From the NCBI GenBank assembly GCA_964561005.1, contig CAZLNO010000014.1, positions 1 through 51,626 of the forward strand: a stretch of 51,626 nucleotides of DNA, given 5' to 3'. Position numbers and translations under genes: made by a program. The DNA comes from CAZLNO01 sp964561005 (GTDB taxonomy: Bacteria; Pseudomonadota; Alphaproteobacteria; Kiloniellales; Rhodovibrionaceae). Below the pieces are notes generated by a model, which was given only the letters and a program-made list of their open reading frames with translations, was not told the origin of the DNA and made no database searches. Positions 33,437 through 48,223 of the stretch are shown here, piece after piece; the stretch's first letter is position 1; each line of letters starts with the position of its first letter.

Positions 33437-34045
33437 ATGGCAAAAGTCCTGGTGCTCTACTACTCCAGCTATGGCCACATCGAGCAAATGGCCCAGGCGG
33501 TGGCCGAGGGCGCCAACAGCGTCGCCGGCGCCGAGGCGACGATCAAGCGGGTGCCCGAGACGGTGCCTGAGGACATCCAGCAAAAGGCCGGCTTCAAGAC
33601 CGACCAGGCCGGCGAGGTCATCCAGGACCCGAACGAGCTGGCCGACTACGACGCCATTATCGTGGGCACGCCCACGCGCTTCGGCAACATGGCCGGGCAG
33701 ATGCGCAACTTCTGGGACCAGACCGGCGGGCTGTGGTTCAACGGCAAGCTGATCGGCAAGGTCGGCAGCGCCTTCGTCTCGACCGGCACGCAGCACGGCG
33801 GCCAGGAGACCACGCTGACCTCGATCCACACCACGCTGATGCACCACGGCATGGTGATCGTCGGGGTGCCCTATTCCTGCCCCGAGATCACCAACATGGA
33901 CGAGATCACCGGCGGCACGCCCTACGGCGCCTCCACCCTGGCCGGCGGCGACGGCAAGAGCCGCCAGCCCAGCGCCAACGAGCTGGCGATCGCCCGCTTC
34001 CAGGGCCGCCATGTCGCGGAGATCGCGACGAAGCTGCACGGCTGA
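33437..34045 (+). CDS. wrbA: NAD(P)H:quinone oxidoreductase, WrbA type
   Basis: This 202-residue flavodoxin-like enzyme does two-electron reduction of quinones, avoiding semiquinone radicals. The FMN-binding loop is YYSSYGHIEQMA (8-19). GTPTRFGNMAGQMRNFWDQTG and STGTQHGGQETTL are WrbA signatures. ATG 33437 follows GAGGAGAA. It is first in a plus-strand run with the pirin and GST genes. Confidence 0.95.
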   Translation: MAKVLVLYYSSYGHIEQMAQAVAEGANSVAGAEATIKRVPETVPEDIQQKAGFKTDQAGEVIQDPNELADYDAIIVGTPTRFGNMAGQMRNFWDQTGGLWFNGKLIGKVGSAFVSTGTQHGGQETTLTSIHTTLMHHGMVIVGVPYSCPEITNMDEITGGTPYGASTLAGGDGKSRQPSANELAIARFQGRHVAEIATKLHG

Positions 34046-34073
34046 CGCCGCGTCATCGGAAGGGAACACCACA

Positions 34074-34772
34074 ATGCTCGACCATCGGCCGTTCGCCGGG
34101 CTGGGCCGCTTCGAGACCGACTGGCTGGCGGCGCGCTACCACTTCAGCTTCGGCCAGTATCACGATCCGGAGCGCATGGGCCTGGGCCCGCTGCGGGTGT
34201 GGAACGACGACGCCATCCAGCCCGGCACCGGCTTCGACCCGCACGGCCACCGGGACATGGAGATCATCACCTATGTCCGCGAGGGCGCGGTCACCCACGA
34301 GGACCACCTGGGCAACGCCGGCCGCACCGAAGCGGGCGACGTGCAGGTGATGAGCGCCGGCAAGGGCATCGTGCATGCCGAGTACAACCGCGAGCCCGGC
34401 ATCACGCGGCTGTTCCAGATCTGGATCGAGCCCGCCGAGCGGCGCCTGCGCCCGCGCTGGGCCACCCGTCAGTTCCCCAAAGGGGAGCGCGCGGGCGAGC
34501 TGGTGGCGCTCGCCTCCGGCCGGGCCGGCGACGGGGCGGCCCTGCCGATCCACCAGGACGCGGCCCTCCTCGGCGCCACGCTGACGGCCGGACAGCGCGT
34601 CATCCATGCCCTGGCGCCGGGCCGCAAGGCGTATCTCGTCGCCGCGCGCGGGCACGTGGACGTGAACGGCCAGCGGGTGGACGCGCGCGACGGCCTGGCC
34701 ATCTGGGACGAACGGGAACTTGAGATCGCCGCGGGGACGGACAGCGATATCCTGCTGGCCGACCTGCCCTGA
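34074..34772 (+). CDS. Pirin family protein (YhaK-like)
   Basis: This 232-residue bicupin has the pirin metal ligands H57, H59 (FDPHGHRDME), H101 and E103 (IVHAEYN). Some bacterial pirins are quercetin dioxygenases and others act in redox sensing. ATG 34074 lies 28 bp after wrbA. Its company (LysR, WrbA, GST) resembles E. coli yhaK beside yhaJ and yqjG. Confidence 0.92.
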   Translation: MLDHRPFAGLGRFETDWLAARYHFSFGQYHDPERMGLGPLRVWNDDAIQPGTGFDPHGHRDMEIITYVREGAVTHEDHLGNAGRTEAGDVQVMSAGKGIVHAEYNREPGITRLFQIWIEPAERRLRPRWATRQFPKGERAGELVALASGRAGDGAALPIHQDAALLGATLTAGQRVIHALAPGRKAYLVAARGHVDVNGQRVDARDGLAIWDERELEIAAGTDSDILLADLP

Positions 34773-34798
34773 GCCCCAAACCGACAAGGAGACACGAC

Positions 34799-35791
34799 AT
34801 GGGCCTGCTGATCGACGGCGTGTGGCACGACCAGTGGTACGACACCAAGCGCCACGGCGGCCGCTTCGTCCGCCAGGACAGCGTCTTCCGCGACTGGGTG
34901 ACCGCCGACGGGTCCAGCGGCTTCAAGGCCGAGCCCGGCCGCTATCACCTCTACGTCTGCTATGCCTGCCCCTGGGCGCATCGCACGCTGATCCTGCGCA
35001 AGCTCAAGGGGCTGGAGGACGTGATCTCGGTCGACCCGGTGCACTGGTTCATGGGGGAGAACGGCTGGCAATTCGACGCCGAGCACCCCGACAGCGTCAA
35101 CGGCGCGCACTACCTGCATCAGGTCTACACCAAGGCGAAGTCGGACTACACGGGCCGGGTGACCGTGCCGACGCTGTGGGACAAGCAGCAGGGCACGATC
35201 GTGAACAACGAGTCGGCCGAGCTGATCCGCATGCTCAACGGTGAGTTCAACGCCTTCGCCCAGCGCCCGGAGCTGGACTTCCACCCCGCCGAGCTGCGCG
35301 GCGAGATCGAGACGGTGAACGAGCGCGTCTATCACACGGTCAACAACGGCGTGTACAAGGCCGGCTTCGCCACCAGTCAGCAGGCCTACGAGGAGGCCTT
35401 CGACGCGCTGTTCGACACCCTCGACTGGCTGGAGGACCGCCTGGGCCGGCAGCGCTATCTGGCCGGCGATCGGCTCACCGAGGCGGATATCCGGCTGTTC
35501 ACGACGCTGGTGCGCTTCGATCCGGTCTATGTCGGCCACTTCAAGTGCAACAAGTACCGCATCGCCGACTATCCGAACCTCCGGAACTTCACGCGGGAGA
35601 TCCACCAGCTTCCCGGCGTGCGGGAGACGGTGCGGATGGACCACATCAAGAACCACTATTACGTCAGCCACCGCAAGGTGAACCCGACCGGCATCGTCCC
35701 GAAAGGTCCGGAGATCGACTTCGACGTCCCGCACGACCGCGACCGCTTCACGGGTCCGGGCGGCCTTTCGGCGGTGGCGCGGGCGGCGTGA
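34799..35791 (+). CDS. Glutathionyl-hydroquinone reductase (xi-class GST)
   Basis: The 330-residue enzyme reduces glutathionyl-hydroquinones back to hydroquinones. The catalytic cysteine motif CPWAH is at 57-61, in place of the Ser or Tyr of other GSTs. The conserved IVNNESAELIRML and the C-terminal YYVSHRKVNPTGIVPKGP stretch are xi-class marks (YqjG, PcpF, ECM4). The start follows ACAAGGAG with good spacing. It is last in the wrbA-pirin-GST unit. Confidence 0.94.
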   Translation: MGLLIDGVWHDQWYDTKRHGGRFVRQDSVFRDWVTADGSSGFKAEPGRYHLYVCYACPWAHRTLILRKLKGLEDVISVDPVHWFMGENGWQFDAEHPDSVNGAHYLHQVYTKAKSDYTGRVTVPTLWDKQQGTIVNNESAELIRMLNGEFNAFAQRPELDFHPAELRGEIETVNERVYHTVNNGVYKAGFATSQQAYEEAFDALFDTLDWLEDRLGRQRYLAGDRLTEADIRLFTTLVRFDPVYVGHFKCNKYRIADYPNLRNFTREIHQLPGVRETVRMDHIKNHYYVSHRKVNPTGIVPKGPEIDFDVPHDRDRFTGPGGLSAVARAA

Positions 35792-35863
35792 TGTCGACCG
35801 TCGGTGGTCGGCGGCGGCGACCTGTCATACCGCCCGACGAATGAAATCGTACATCTGGAGGGT

Positions 35864-35919
35864 CCTCATGCTTCGACAGGCTCAGCATGAGGACCTCGTC
35901 CTGAGCTTGTCGAAGGACG
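35864..35919. repeat. Palindromic repeat pair, family A, copy 2
   Basis: CCTCATGCT/AGCATGAGG (35864-35892) encloses TCGACAGGCTC. It is followed by the inverted relative CGTCC/GGACG (35897-35919) around TGAGCTTGTCGAA. It lies between the convergent GST and rpoD genes. Confidence 0.8.
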
Positions 35920-35970
35920 AATCCACTCAAACGTCGGGCAATATCAGCCCGCGCGCCGCTGAGACCGTCA

Positions 35971-36017
35971 TTCCCGGACCAGCGGAGCAGCAGGGAGTGC
36001 TGCTTCGCAACCGGGGT
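35971..36017. repeat. Palindromic repeat, family B, copy 2
   Basis: TCCCGGACCAGCG-type sequence (35972 on) with inner stem GCAGCA/TGCTGC (35987-36003) and a closing CCGGGG is related to 13382-13428. It sits directly beyond the rpoD stop. Confidence 0.55.
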
Positions 36018-36045
36018 GCCTAGGCCAAATCGGTGGCCGTCGCGG

Positions 36046-38184
<2,139 letters not shown>

Positions 38185-38281
38185 CGAAACCTCTGCCCCC
38201 AGTTACCCCAACAGTTCAGGCGACCAGCGCGACGTATGCGCCGCGCGAGGCCGCGGCAATCCCCCGATATGCCCTCGACCC

Positions 38282-40153
38282 CTACGACGTTTCCGGCAGT
38301 CCGCTGATCTTGTCCGTCCGGTCGAATTCGGCCCGCCTGCTTTCGCAGTCATGGACAGCCTTTTGTTTTGCTTCCAGGCGCGCGAGGCCTTGCTGATCCA
38401 TGGTTTCCGCGAAGCGCCGGCCCTCGTCGGCCGTCTCGTTCACGGCCGTCCGTGCCCGATACAGGTCCATCAGATGGCGCAGTCCCGTCTGAGCGTCCTG
38501 AAACGTTGCGCCCGGCTCCGCAAAAGGCCAAAGGCGGTAAAGATCGCGGTCTTCCAGCGCCTTGGCCGTCCGTTCATCGGTTACTTCGCGCAAATGGCGG
38601 CGGATTTCAACACTGTCAAGGCCCTGATCCTCGGCCGCGAGGTCCAGCAGCAGCCGGCGCAGACGATCCAGATCGGCCCCGCTCAGCGCGATCCCCGCCA
38701 GCTCCTCCGCGTGCTCATGCAAAAGCCGCGGGTGGTTCACCAGCGTGGCGATCAACACCTGTTCCTGCCGGCGCTGCAGCAGCGCCACGGGCTGGCGTGC
38801 CCCGGCCGCCGGGAGGCCGGCCGCCGGAATGGCACGAGGGCGCCCGCCGCCCCGGCCCTTGTCACGCTTGAAGCGGCGCCTGTCGAAGCCGAACGCGGCC
38901 TGGAAGCGCCGCTCCATCTCGTCACGATAGGCGCCCTGGACACTTCTGTCCGCGATGGTCTGCACGGCCGCCAGCAGGTCGCGGCGCAGTCCGGCCCGCC
39001 GCTCCGGCGTGTCCAGCCGCCGGCCCTCGATGGCCTGCGTCCACAGCAGCTCGGCCAGCGGCCGGGCGCCGTCCAGCAGCTCGCGGAAAGCCCGCGCGCC
39101 CTGCGCCTGGACCAGGCTGTCGGGGTCCTCGCCCGCCGGCAGCAGCGCGAAGCGCAGGGAGACTCCGGGCTTGAGCAGGGGCAGCGCACGCTCGATCAGG
39201 CGGTAGCCGGCCCGCCGCCCGGCCTCGTCGCCGTCCAGGCAGATCACCGGCTCGGCCGCCAGGCGCCACAGCTCCTGGATCTGCTCCGGCGTCACCGCCG
39301 TGCCCAGCGGCGCCACCGCGGCCGGGAAGCCCGCCTGCGCCAGGGCGATGACGTCCATGTAGCCCTCGCAGACCACCAGTTCGCCGCCGTCGCGGGCGGC
39401 CTGGCGGGCGCGCGCGAGGTTGTAGAGCACGCGGCCCTTGTGGAACAGTTCGCTGTCCGGCGAATTCAGGTACTTCGCCGGGGAGTCGCCGAGCGCCCGG
39501 CCGCCGAAGGCGATCACGCGCCCACGGCGATCGGTGATGGGAAAGATCACCCGGTCGAAGAAGTAGTCGCGCGCGGCGCCGCCGTCCTCCGGCTGCTTGA
39601 TCAGCCCGGCGGCGGCAAGCTGGTCATCGCCGATGCCGCGCGCGTTCAGGGCCTGGCGCAAGGCGCCGCGCCGGTCCGGGGCGTAACCCAGGCGAAAGGC
39701 CTCGCGGGTCGCCCGGTTCACGCCGCGGCGCTCCAGATAGGCGCGCGCCTCCGCGCCGGAACGGCTCTCGGCGAGCTGTTCCTCGAACCACGCGCAGGCG
39801 GCCTCCACCACCTCATGCAGGTCGGCGCGGCGGCGCTCGCGCGCCTGCTCCTCGGGCGAGCTGCGCGGCAAGGCCAGCCCGGCCTCGTTGGCCAGCTTCT
39901 CCACCGCCTCGGGGAAGCTCAGCCCCTCGGTGCGCATGACGAAGCCGATGACGTCGCCGTGCGCCCCGCAGCCAAAGCAGTGGTAGAAGCCCTTGTCGTC
40001 GCTGACGGTGAACGAGGGCGTCTTCTCGTTGTGGAACGGACACAGCCCGGTGAATTCCCGCCCGCGGCGGGTCAAGCGCACCTTGCGCGCGACGGTGTCC
40101 GTCAGCGGCACGAGCTGGCGCAGGCGGTCCAGGAACTCGGATGGGAAGGCCAT
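38282..40153 (-). CDS. dnaG: DNA primase
   Basis: The 623-residue replicative primase starts with a CHC2 zinc finger (C38, H41, C59, C62). A catalytic core and Toprim domain follow (LVVCEGYMDVIAL glutamate, ICLDGDEAGRRA for the DxD metal site). The C-terminal helicase-binding region starts at about 450. Start ATG 40153. dnaG-rpoD order on one strand is the conserved macromolecular synthesis arrangement. Confidence 0.97.
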   Translation of the reverse strand: MAFPSEFLDRLRQLVPLTDTVARKVRLTRRGREFTGLCPFHNEKTPSFTVSDDKGFYHCFGCGAHGDVIGFVMRTEGLSFPEAVEKLANEAGLALPRSSPEEQARERRRADLHEVVEAACAWFEEQLAESRSGAEARAYLERRGVNRATREAFRLGYAPDRRGALRQALNARGIGDDQLAAAGLIKQPEDGGAARDYFFDRVIFPITDRRGRVIAFGGRALGDSPAKYLNSPDSELFHKGRVLYNLARARQAARDGGELVVCEGYMDVIALAQAGFPAAVAPLGTAVTPEQIQELWRLAAEPVICLDGDEAGRRAGYRLIERALPLLKPGVSLRFALLPAGEDPDSLVQAQGARAFRELLDGARPLAELLWTQAIEGRRLDTPERRAGLRRDLLAAVQTIADRSVQGAYRDEMERRFQAAFGFDRRRFKRDKGRGGGRPRAIPAAGLPAAGARQPVALLQRRQEQVLIATLVNHPRLLHEHAEELAGIALSGADLDRLRRLLLDLAAEDQGLDSVEIRRHLREVTDERTAKALEDRDLYRLWPFAEPGATFQDAQTGLRHLMDLYRARTAVNETADEGRRFAETMDQQGLARLEAKQKAVHDCESRRAEFDRTDKISGLPETS

Positions 40154-40310
40154 GCTCGGCTAACGTCTCCGCTCCGGCATTCGCAGAAATGTAACAGAGT
40201 TCGCGGCCCGCGTCAGAGCCGGAACGGCGTTTGTCGTGGACAAAAGCGGGGATAACTCCGGGAAAACGCACGGCCGCCTCCGGCGCCAGCGACGGAGCCG
40301 GCGGCACGCA

Positions 40311-40766
40311 TCAGGTCAGCCGTTCCTTGGCCAGCGCGCTCGCCCTGCCGAAGTCCATCTGGCCGGCGTAGCGCTCGCGCAGGGCGCCCATGACCTGCCC
40401 CATGTCCTTGACGCTCTCGGCGCCCAGTTCCTCGATGACCGCCTCCACGGCCTCGCGGGTCTCGGCCTCGTCGAGCTGTCGGGGCAGGAAGCGCTCGATG
40501 ACGCGCGCCTCCGCGCGCTCCTTCTCCGCCAGATCGTCGCGCCCGCCCTGCTCGTAGGTCTCCGCCGATTCGCGGCACTGCCGCACCATCTTTTGCAGCA
40601 TCTGGCGGATCTGGTCCTCGCCGATGCCGTCGGGGCTGCCCTCGGTGCGGGCGGCGATGTCGCGGTCCTTCAGCGCGGCCAGCACCAGGCGAAGCGTCGC
40701 GGCCGTGTCCTTGTCCTTGGTCTTGAGCGCCTGCCTCAGCGCCTCGTTCAGCTCCGTGCGCAGCAT
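40311..40766 (-). CDS. GatB/YqeY domain protein
   Basis: This 151-residue protein has the YqeY pattern: LRTELNEALRQALKTKDKDTA at the N-terminus, IERFLPRQLDE in the middle and KDMGQVMGALRERYAGQMDFGRA near the end. It shares the tRNA-binding tail domain of GatB; its precise function is unclear. It lies upstream of dnaG on the same strand with 157 bp between, the usual neighbourhood. ATG 40766 is preceded by GGGAGG on the minus strand. Confidence 0.9.
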   Translation of the reverse strand: MLRTELNEALRQALKTKDKDTAATLRLVLAALKDRDIAARTEGSPDGIGEDQIRQMLQKMVRQCRESAETYEQGGRDDLAEKERAEARVIERFLPRQLDEAETREAVEAVIEELGAESVKDMGQVMGALRERYAGQMDFGRASALAKERLT

Positions 40767-40814
40767 CGGGACAACCTCCCGCACCTCGTCCTTCCGCGGG
40801 CCGCACGGTCGCAT

Positions 40815-40843
40815 TTGACGCCGGCCCGCGTCATGCGTAAATG
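40815..40843 (+). promoter_or_regulatory. Candidate carA promoter
   Basis: TTGACG at 40815-40820 and TAAATG at 40838-40843 are 17 bp apart, close to a sigma-70 pair. Located 159 bp before carA, in the space divergent from yqeY. The -10 match is moderate. Confidence 0.35.
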
Positions 40844-41001
40844 AAAGCGGCGCCGCGATCGGGACAGCCGGTCCCGGCCCGCGGCGCGCCCTGTTCGTAT
40901 CGACGATCGCCCTATTTATCGACTGCGCCGCGCGGAACAACCCCCGGCTCGCGCCGGGGCGGGCCAAGACGCGGCGCGCCGCGAAACGGGAAAGCAACGC
41001 C

Positions 41002-42180
<1,179 letters not shown>

Positions 42181-42194
42181 AATTCCGCTGATGC

Positions 42195-42209
42195 GTTCGC
42201 TTCGCGAAC
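42195..42209 (+). terminator. Hairpin after carA
   Basis: GTTCGC/GCGAAC with a TTC loop begins 14 bp past the carA stop and is followed by ACAAATTT. The stem is short and the T tract weak, so it is only a possible terminator. The rest of 42210-42415 holds an AT-rich patch (TTTTATACGAGATATAAG, 42258-42276) that may contain the fasciclin promoter. Confidence 0.35.
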
Positions 42210-42415
42210 ACAAATTTCACTCCGGCGACTGATCCGTTCGCGCGCACGACTCGTTTAATTTTATACGAGATATAAGCTTGCGGAACGCGGCTTTATTTCG
42301 CATGGCGAAGATGTCGCGTCCCGGCCTGTTGCCGCACGAAACTGGCCGACGCGCGACGCCGACGCCGAAGGACCTTTTTCCCCAAATCTCAAGTCGTGTG
42401 CGGAGGATCCATTCC

Positions 42416-42949
42416 ATGAGACTTTCACAACTTGGCAAGGTCGCCATCGTCGCGGCGACGGCGCTGACATTCTCGGCCACCGCGAAGGCGGCGGACATCG
42501 TCGACACCGCGGCCGCGGCCGGCAACTTCAAGACCCTGCTCGCCGCGGTGGAGGCGGCCGGGCTGACCGATACCCTGAAGGGCGAGGGGCCGATCACCGT
42601 CTTCGCGCCCACCGACGAGGCCTTCGCGGGTCTGGGCCAGGACACCATCAACGAGCTGCTGAAGCCCGAGAACAAGGATAAGCTCAGGAAGATCCTGGCC
42701 TATCACTGCGTTCCCGGCAGCCACATGAAGACCAACGTGGACGCCGAGCAGAACTGGCTGATGACGATGAGCGGCCAGTCGATCTACGTGCAGGCCGTCT
42801 CCGATCCGGGGGCCGACGAGATCTACGTCGCCAACCACGACTACAAGAACCGGACCAAGTTCGCCCAGGTCGTGCAGGTCGACATCATGGCCGACAACGG
42901 CGTGATCCACGCCATCGACAAGGTGGTCCTGCCGCCCGACATGGACTGA
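42416..42949 (+). CDS. Secreted fasciclin (FAS1) domain protein
   Basis: This 177-residue protein has a signal peptide (residues 1-25, cleavage after AKA) and one FAS1 domain. ITVFAPTDEAFAGLG is the H1 motif, with LRKILAYHCVPGSHM and VIHAIDKVVLPPD as the H2 end. Bacterial FAS1 proteins act in adhesion or extracellular matrix binding; the target here is unknown. GGAGG at 42402-42406 supports ATG 42416; the open frame upstream lacks family content. It stands alone between carA and a minus-strand run. Confidence 0.9.
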   Translation: MRLSQLGKVAIVAATALTFSATAKAADIVDTAAAAGNFKTLLAAVEAAGLTDTLKGEGPITVFAPTDEAFAGLGQDTINELLKPENKDKLRKILAYHCVPGSHMKTNVDAEQNWLMTMSGQSIYVQAVSDPGADEIYVANHDYKNRTKFAQVVQVDIMADNGVIHAIDKVVLPPDMD

Positions 42950-43062
42950 ATGCTTGCGGCGGGGCGCGTCCGCGTCCCGCCTGTGGAGCCGGGCCTTCGC
43001 CACGGACGGCCGGCGCGGCCGTCCGTGGCCGGGCTGCCGCCTGCGACGCCGGGGCCGTGCGG

Positions 43063-43359
43063 TCAGAGGTTCGGACAGCACGCGCCACTGGCGCTCATCC
43101 AGGACTTGCCCTTGGACTTCACCTTGCAGTTGTGCTTGTCCCGGTTGCTCAGGACCTTGCCCTCGCAGTGGCGCGCGGAAAAGCACTTCTGCTTGCCGTC
43201 GCCGTTGGCCATCTGAAGCACGTCGTGCATTTCCCCGGTCGTCATGGTCTCTTCTGACGCACCGGCCTTGCCGGCGGTGTCGGCCTGTTGATCGGCGGCC
43301 AGGGCGGGCAGGGCGACGACGACGGCGGCGGCCAAGGCGAAAGCGGCGATCCTTTTCAT
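43063..43359 (-). CDS. Small secreted cysteine-rich protein, unknown function
   Basis: The 98-residue precursor has a clear signal peptide (FALAAAVVVALPALA, cleavage near residue 22). After an acidic linker the mature C-terminal half has five cysteines (KCFS, RHCEG, HNCKV, ACCP) among many lysines. The layout recalls short periplasmic metal-binding peptides such as DUF2282/BufA-type proteins, but no clear family match was recognised. A 30-bp interrupted palindrome overlapping a promoter lies just upstream (43391-43420), so it is likely regulated. No modification genes are adjacent. Confidence 0.7.
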   Translation of the reverse strand: MKRIAAFALAAAVVVALPALAADQQADTAGKAGASEETMTTGEMHDVLQMANGDGKQKCFSARHCEGKVLSNRDKHNCKVKSKGKSWMSASGACCPNL

Positions 43360-43390
43360 GACGCTGTCCTTACAATATGTCGTGGTGCGA

Positions 43391-43436
43391 TCAACCTGTG
43401 CGTGTACACGCTACAGTTGATATTCGCCGCCGTCAA
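43391..43436 (-). promoter_or_regulatory. Promoter with overlapping palindromic operator
   Basis: The palindrome TCAAC-N4-GCGTGTACACGC-N4-GTTGA spans 43391-43420, with a perfect 12-bp centre at 43400-43411. On the minus strand TTGACG (43431-43436) and TAGCGT (43408-43413) are separated by 17 bp, so the operator covers the -10 element. Located 32 bp upstream of the cysteine-rich protein's start codon. Confidence 0.5.
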
Positions 43437-43546
43437 TGTCGTAACCTGGGAAAGGGAATACCGCGCTGTCGCCCCGACGACGCGCCACCACGGCACAATG
43501 TCGCCATCCGCGGTGTAACGGCTTCACCCATGGCGGGAAATTCGGA

Positions 43547-43834
43547 TCACAGGAACGCGGCCCATTCCCGCCGCCCGTGCAGCACCCGGACGATCAGAAT
43601 CCCGTCATCCTGATCGCGGTACACGATGATATGTGCGCCATGCGGGTGCAGGCGAACCGGCCGGGTGAATTCCCTGCGCTCGCGGGCCATGTTCGGATGC
43701 GCCGCCAGGAGGGCGAAGCAGCGTTCCAGTTGGTCGTGATAGGAATCGGCGTGAGCTTCGCCGAATGTCTCGGCGCCCCACTGGTATATCTCGATGACGT
43801 CCGCCTCGGCCCGCGCGGTCAGCCTATATCGCAT
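43547..43834 (-). CDS. parE: RelE/ParE-family toxin
   Basis: This 95-residue toxin has the ParE-type core: RLTARAEADVIEIYQWGAETFG at the N-terminus, ARERREFTRPVRLHPHGAHIIVYR in the middle, and the C-terminal ILIVRVLHGRREW strand. ParE-type toxins usually poison gyrase. Its start overlaps the antitoxin gene by 11 bp, which fixes the pair. Confidence 0.9.
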   Translation of the reverse strand: MRYRLTARAEADVIEIYQWGAETFGEAHADSYHDQLERCFALLAAHPNMARERREFTRPVRLHPHGAHIIVYRDQDDGILIVRVLHGRREWAAFL

Positions 43835-44084
43835 CCGAGCCGTCGTTTCCCGCGCGGCGGGCGCGGGCGGCGGCGCGCAGGTCCCGCATCGAGCGCGTGC
43901 CGGGGCCGCTGTCCAGGCCCTCGTCGATCCGCGCCTGCAGCTCCGCCAAGGCCCGCGCGCGCTCCTGGTCGTGGCGGATCAGGTCGCGGATATAGTCACT
44001 GGCGTTCGCATAGCGGCCGGACTCCGTCTGGCCGTTCACCCAGTCCTTCATGGCCTCCGGCAGGGAGACATTCATCGTCGCCAT
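43824..44084 (-). CDS. parD: ParD-family antitoxin
   Basis: This 86-residue ribbon-helix-helix antitoxin reads MNVSLPEAMKDWVNGQTESG, then RYANASDYIRDLIRHDQERA, the ParD DNA-binding half, and has a charged C-terminal toxin-binding tail. ATG 44084 has GGAGG upstream; ATG 44075 is the alternative. It is expected to repress its own operon. Confidence 0.9.
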   Translation of the reverse strand: MATMNVSLPEAMKDWVNGQTESGRYANASDYIRDLIRHDQERARALAELQARIDEGLDSGPGTRSMRDLRAAARARRAGNDGSDAI

Positions 44085-44257
44085 CGCATACCCTCCTGCC
44101 AAGTCAGAATAGGGCAGATGGCAAAGCTTGCCAACGCGCGAATGCCGCGCACACAGTGCCGGAGAGACACCAAGACCTGCGTCTTCCGCGACCGCCTGCA
44201 CGCGACCGGCTGACGCGGCGCCCGAGGCATGCTATATGGATGGACGGACGATGGAGC

Positions 44258-44446
44258 ATGAAGCCGATGCCCGAGCCCGCAACCTTGTTCGAGCAAGACG
44301 ACGACGCGGCGGAAGCCGAAGCCATGGCCGAGGCGGAAGCGGACGTGGCCGCCGGGCGGGTGGTTTCGCATGATGCCGTGGCGCGCTGGCTTCGCTCCTG
44401 GGGCTCGGACGACGAGTTGCCGCCCCCCACATGCGACGAACGGTAG
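44258..44446 (+). CDS. Short acidic antitoxin
   Basis: This 62-residue acidic protein has the segment EADVAAGRVVSHDAVARWLRSWG, shared by many short antitoxins encoded ahead of ParE-type toxins. The N-terminal half is Glu/Asp/Ala-rich. An ATG at 44267 may be the true start given the GGAG at 44253-44256. It overlaps the following toxin gene by 16 bp. Confidence 0.75.
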   Translation: MKPMPEPATLFEQDDDAAEAEAMAEAEADVAAGRVVSHDAVARWLRSWGSDDELPPPTCDER

Positions 44447-44703
44447 TCTGGACCGAAGCCTCGCTGCGGGATCTTCGGAGCATCCGTTCCTACATCCGCC
44501 AGTTCAACCCCGGCGCCGCGGCGCGGCTGGCCGAGCGCCTGCTCGAAGCCGGCGACAGCCTGGCGGAAAACCCTGCCCGGGGACGCCCTGTCGGCAACCA
44601 CCGCGAACTCACGATCATCTGGCCTTACGTGTTGCGTTATCGGCTCACCCAAAACCAAGTCTTCATCATGCGCGTGCGTCACGGTGCGCGGCAAAGGCCG
44701 TAG
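44431..44703 (+). CDS. RelE/ParE-family toxin (second module)
   Basis: The 90-residue toxin reads VVWTEASLRDLRSIRSYIRQ at the start, PARGRPVGNHRELTIIWPYV in the middle and VFIMRVRHGARQRP at the end, which is the ParE/RelE fold. It is distinct in sequence from the minus-strand ParE 0.6 kb away, so the two modules are not a recent duplication. Confidence 0.87.
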   Translation: MRRTVVWTEASLRDLRSIRSYIRQFNPGAAARLAERLLEAGDSLAENPARGRPVGNHRELTIIWPYVLRYRLTQNQVFIMRVRHGARQRP

Positions 44704-44885
44704 TCTCCACGTTCTGTCCCGGCTTCGGCGCGAATTGACCGCCAGAGGACTCAAGCACGACAACCACCACCCCCTTCCCTTTCGCGCGCGTCCGTGGCAC
44801 ATAGCGGGCGGTCGATCGAGGTTCCATTGAAGGTTGAGAGACTGCGGCACCCACATCGCCGGTGCGGCGGTCCGAGTGTGTGCGC

Positions 44886-48146
<3,261 letters not shown>

Positions 48147-48148
48147 AG

Positions 48149-48174
48149 ACCGGTCGACGGCGCCGTCGGCCGGT
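48149..48174 (+). terminator. Hairpin between carB and greA
   Basis: ACCGG/CCGGT encloses CGACGG-CG-CCGTCG, followed by TTTCTCA. It starts 3 bp after the carB stop. Strong stem but short T run, so partial read-through into greA is possible. Confidence 0.5.
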
Positions 48175-48223
48175 TTCTCACGACATAGCAATGACACCGA
48201 ACCTTGGCTGTGGTTGACCGCCA

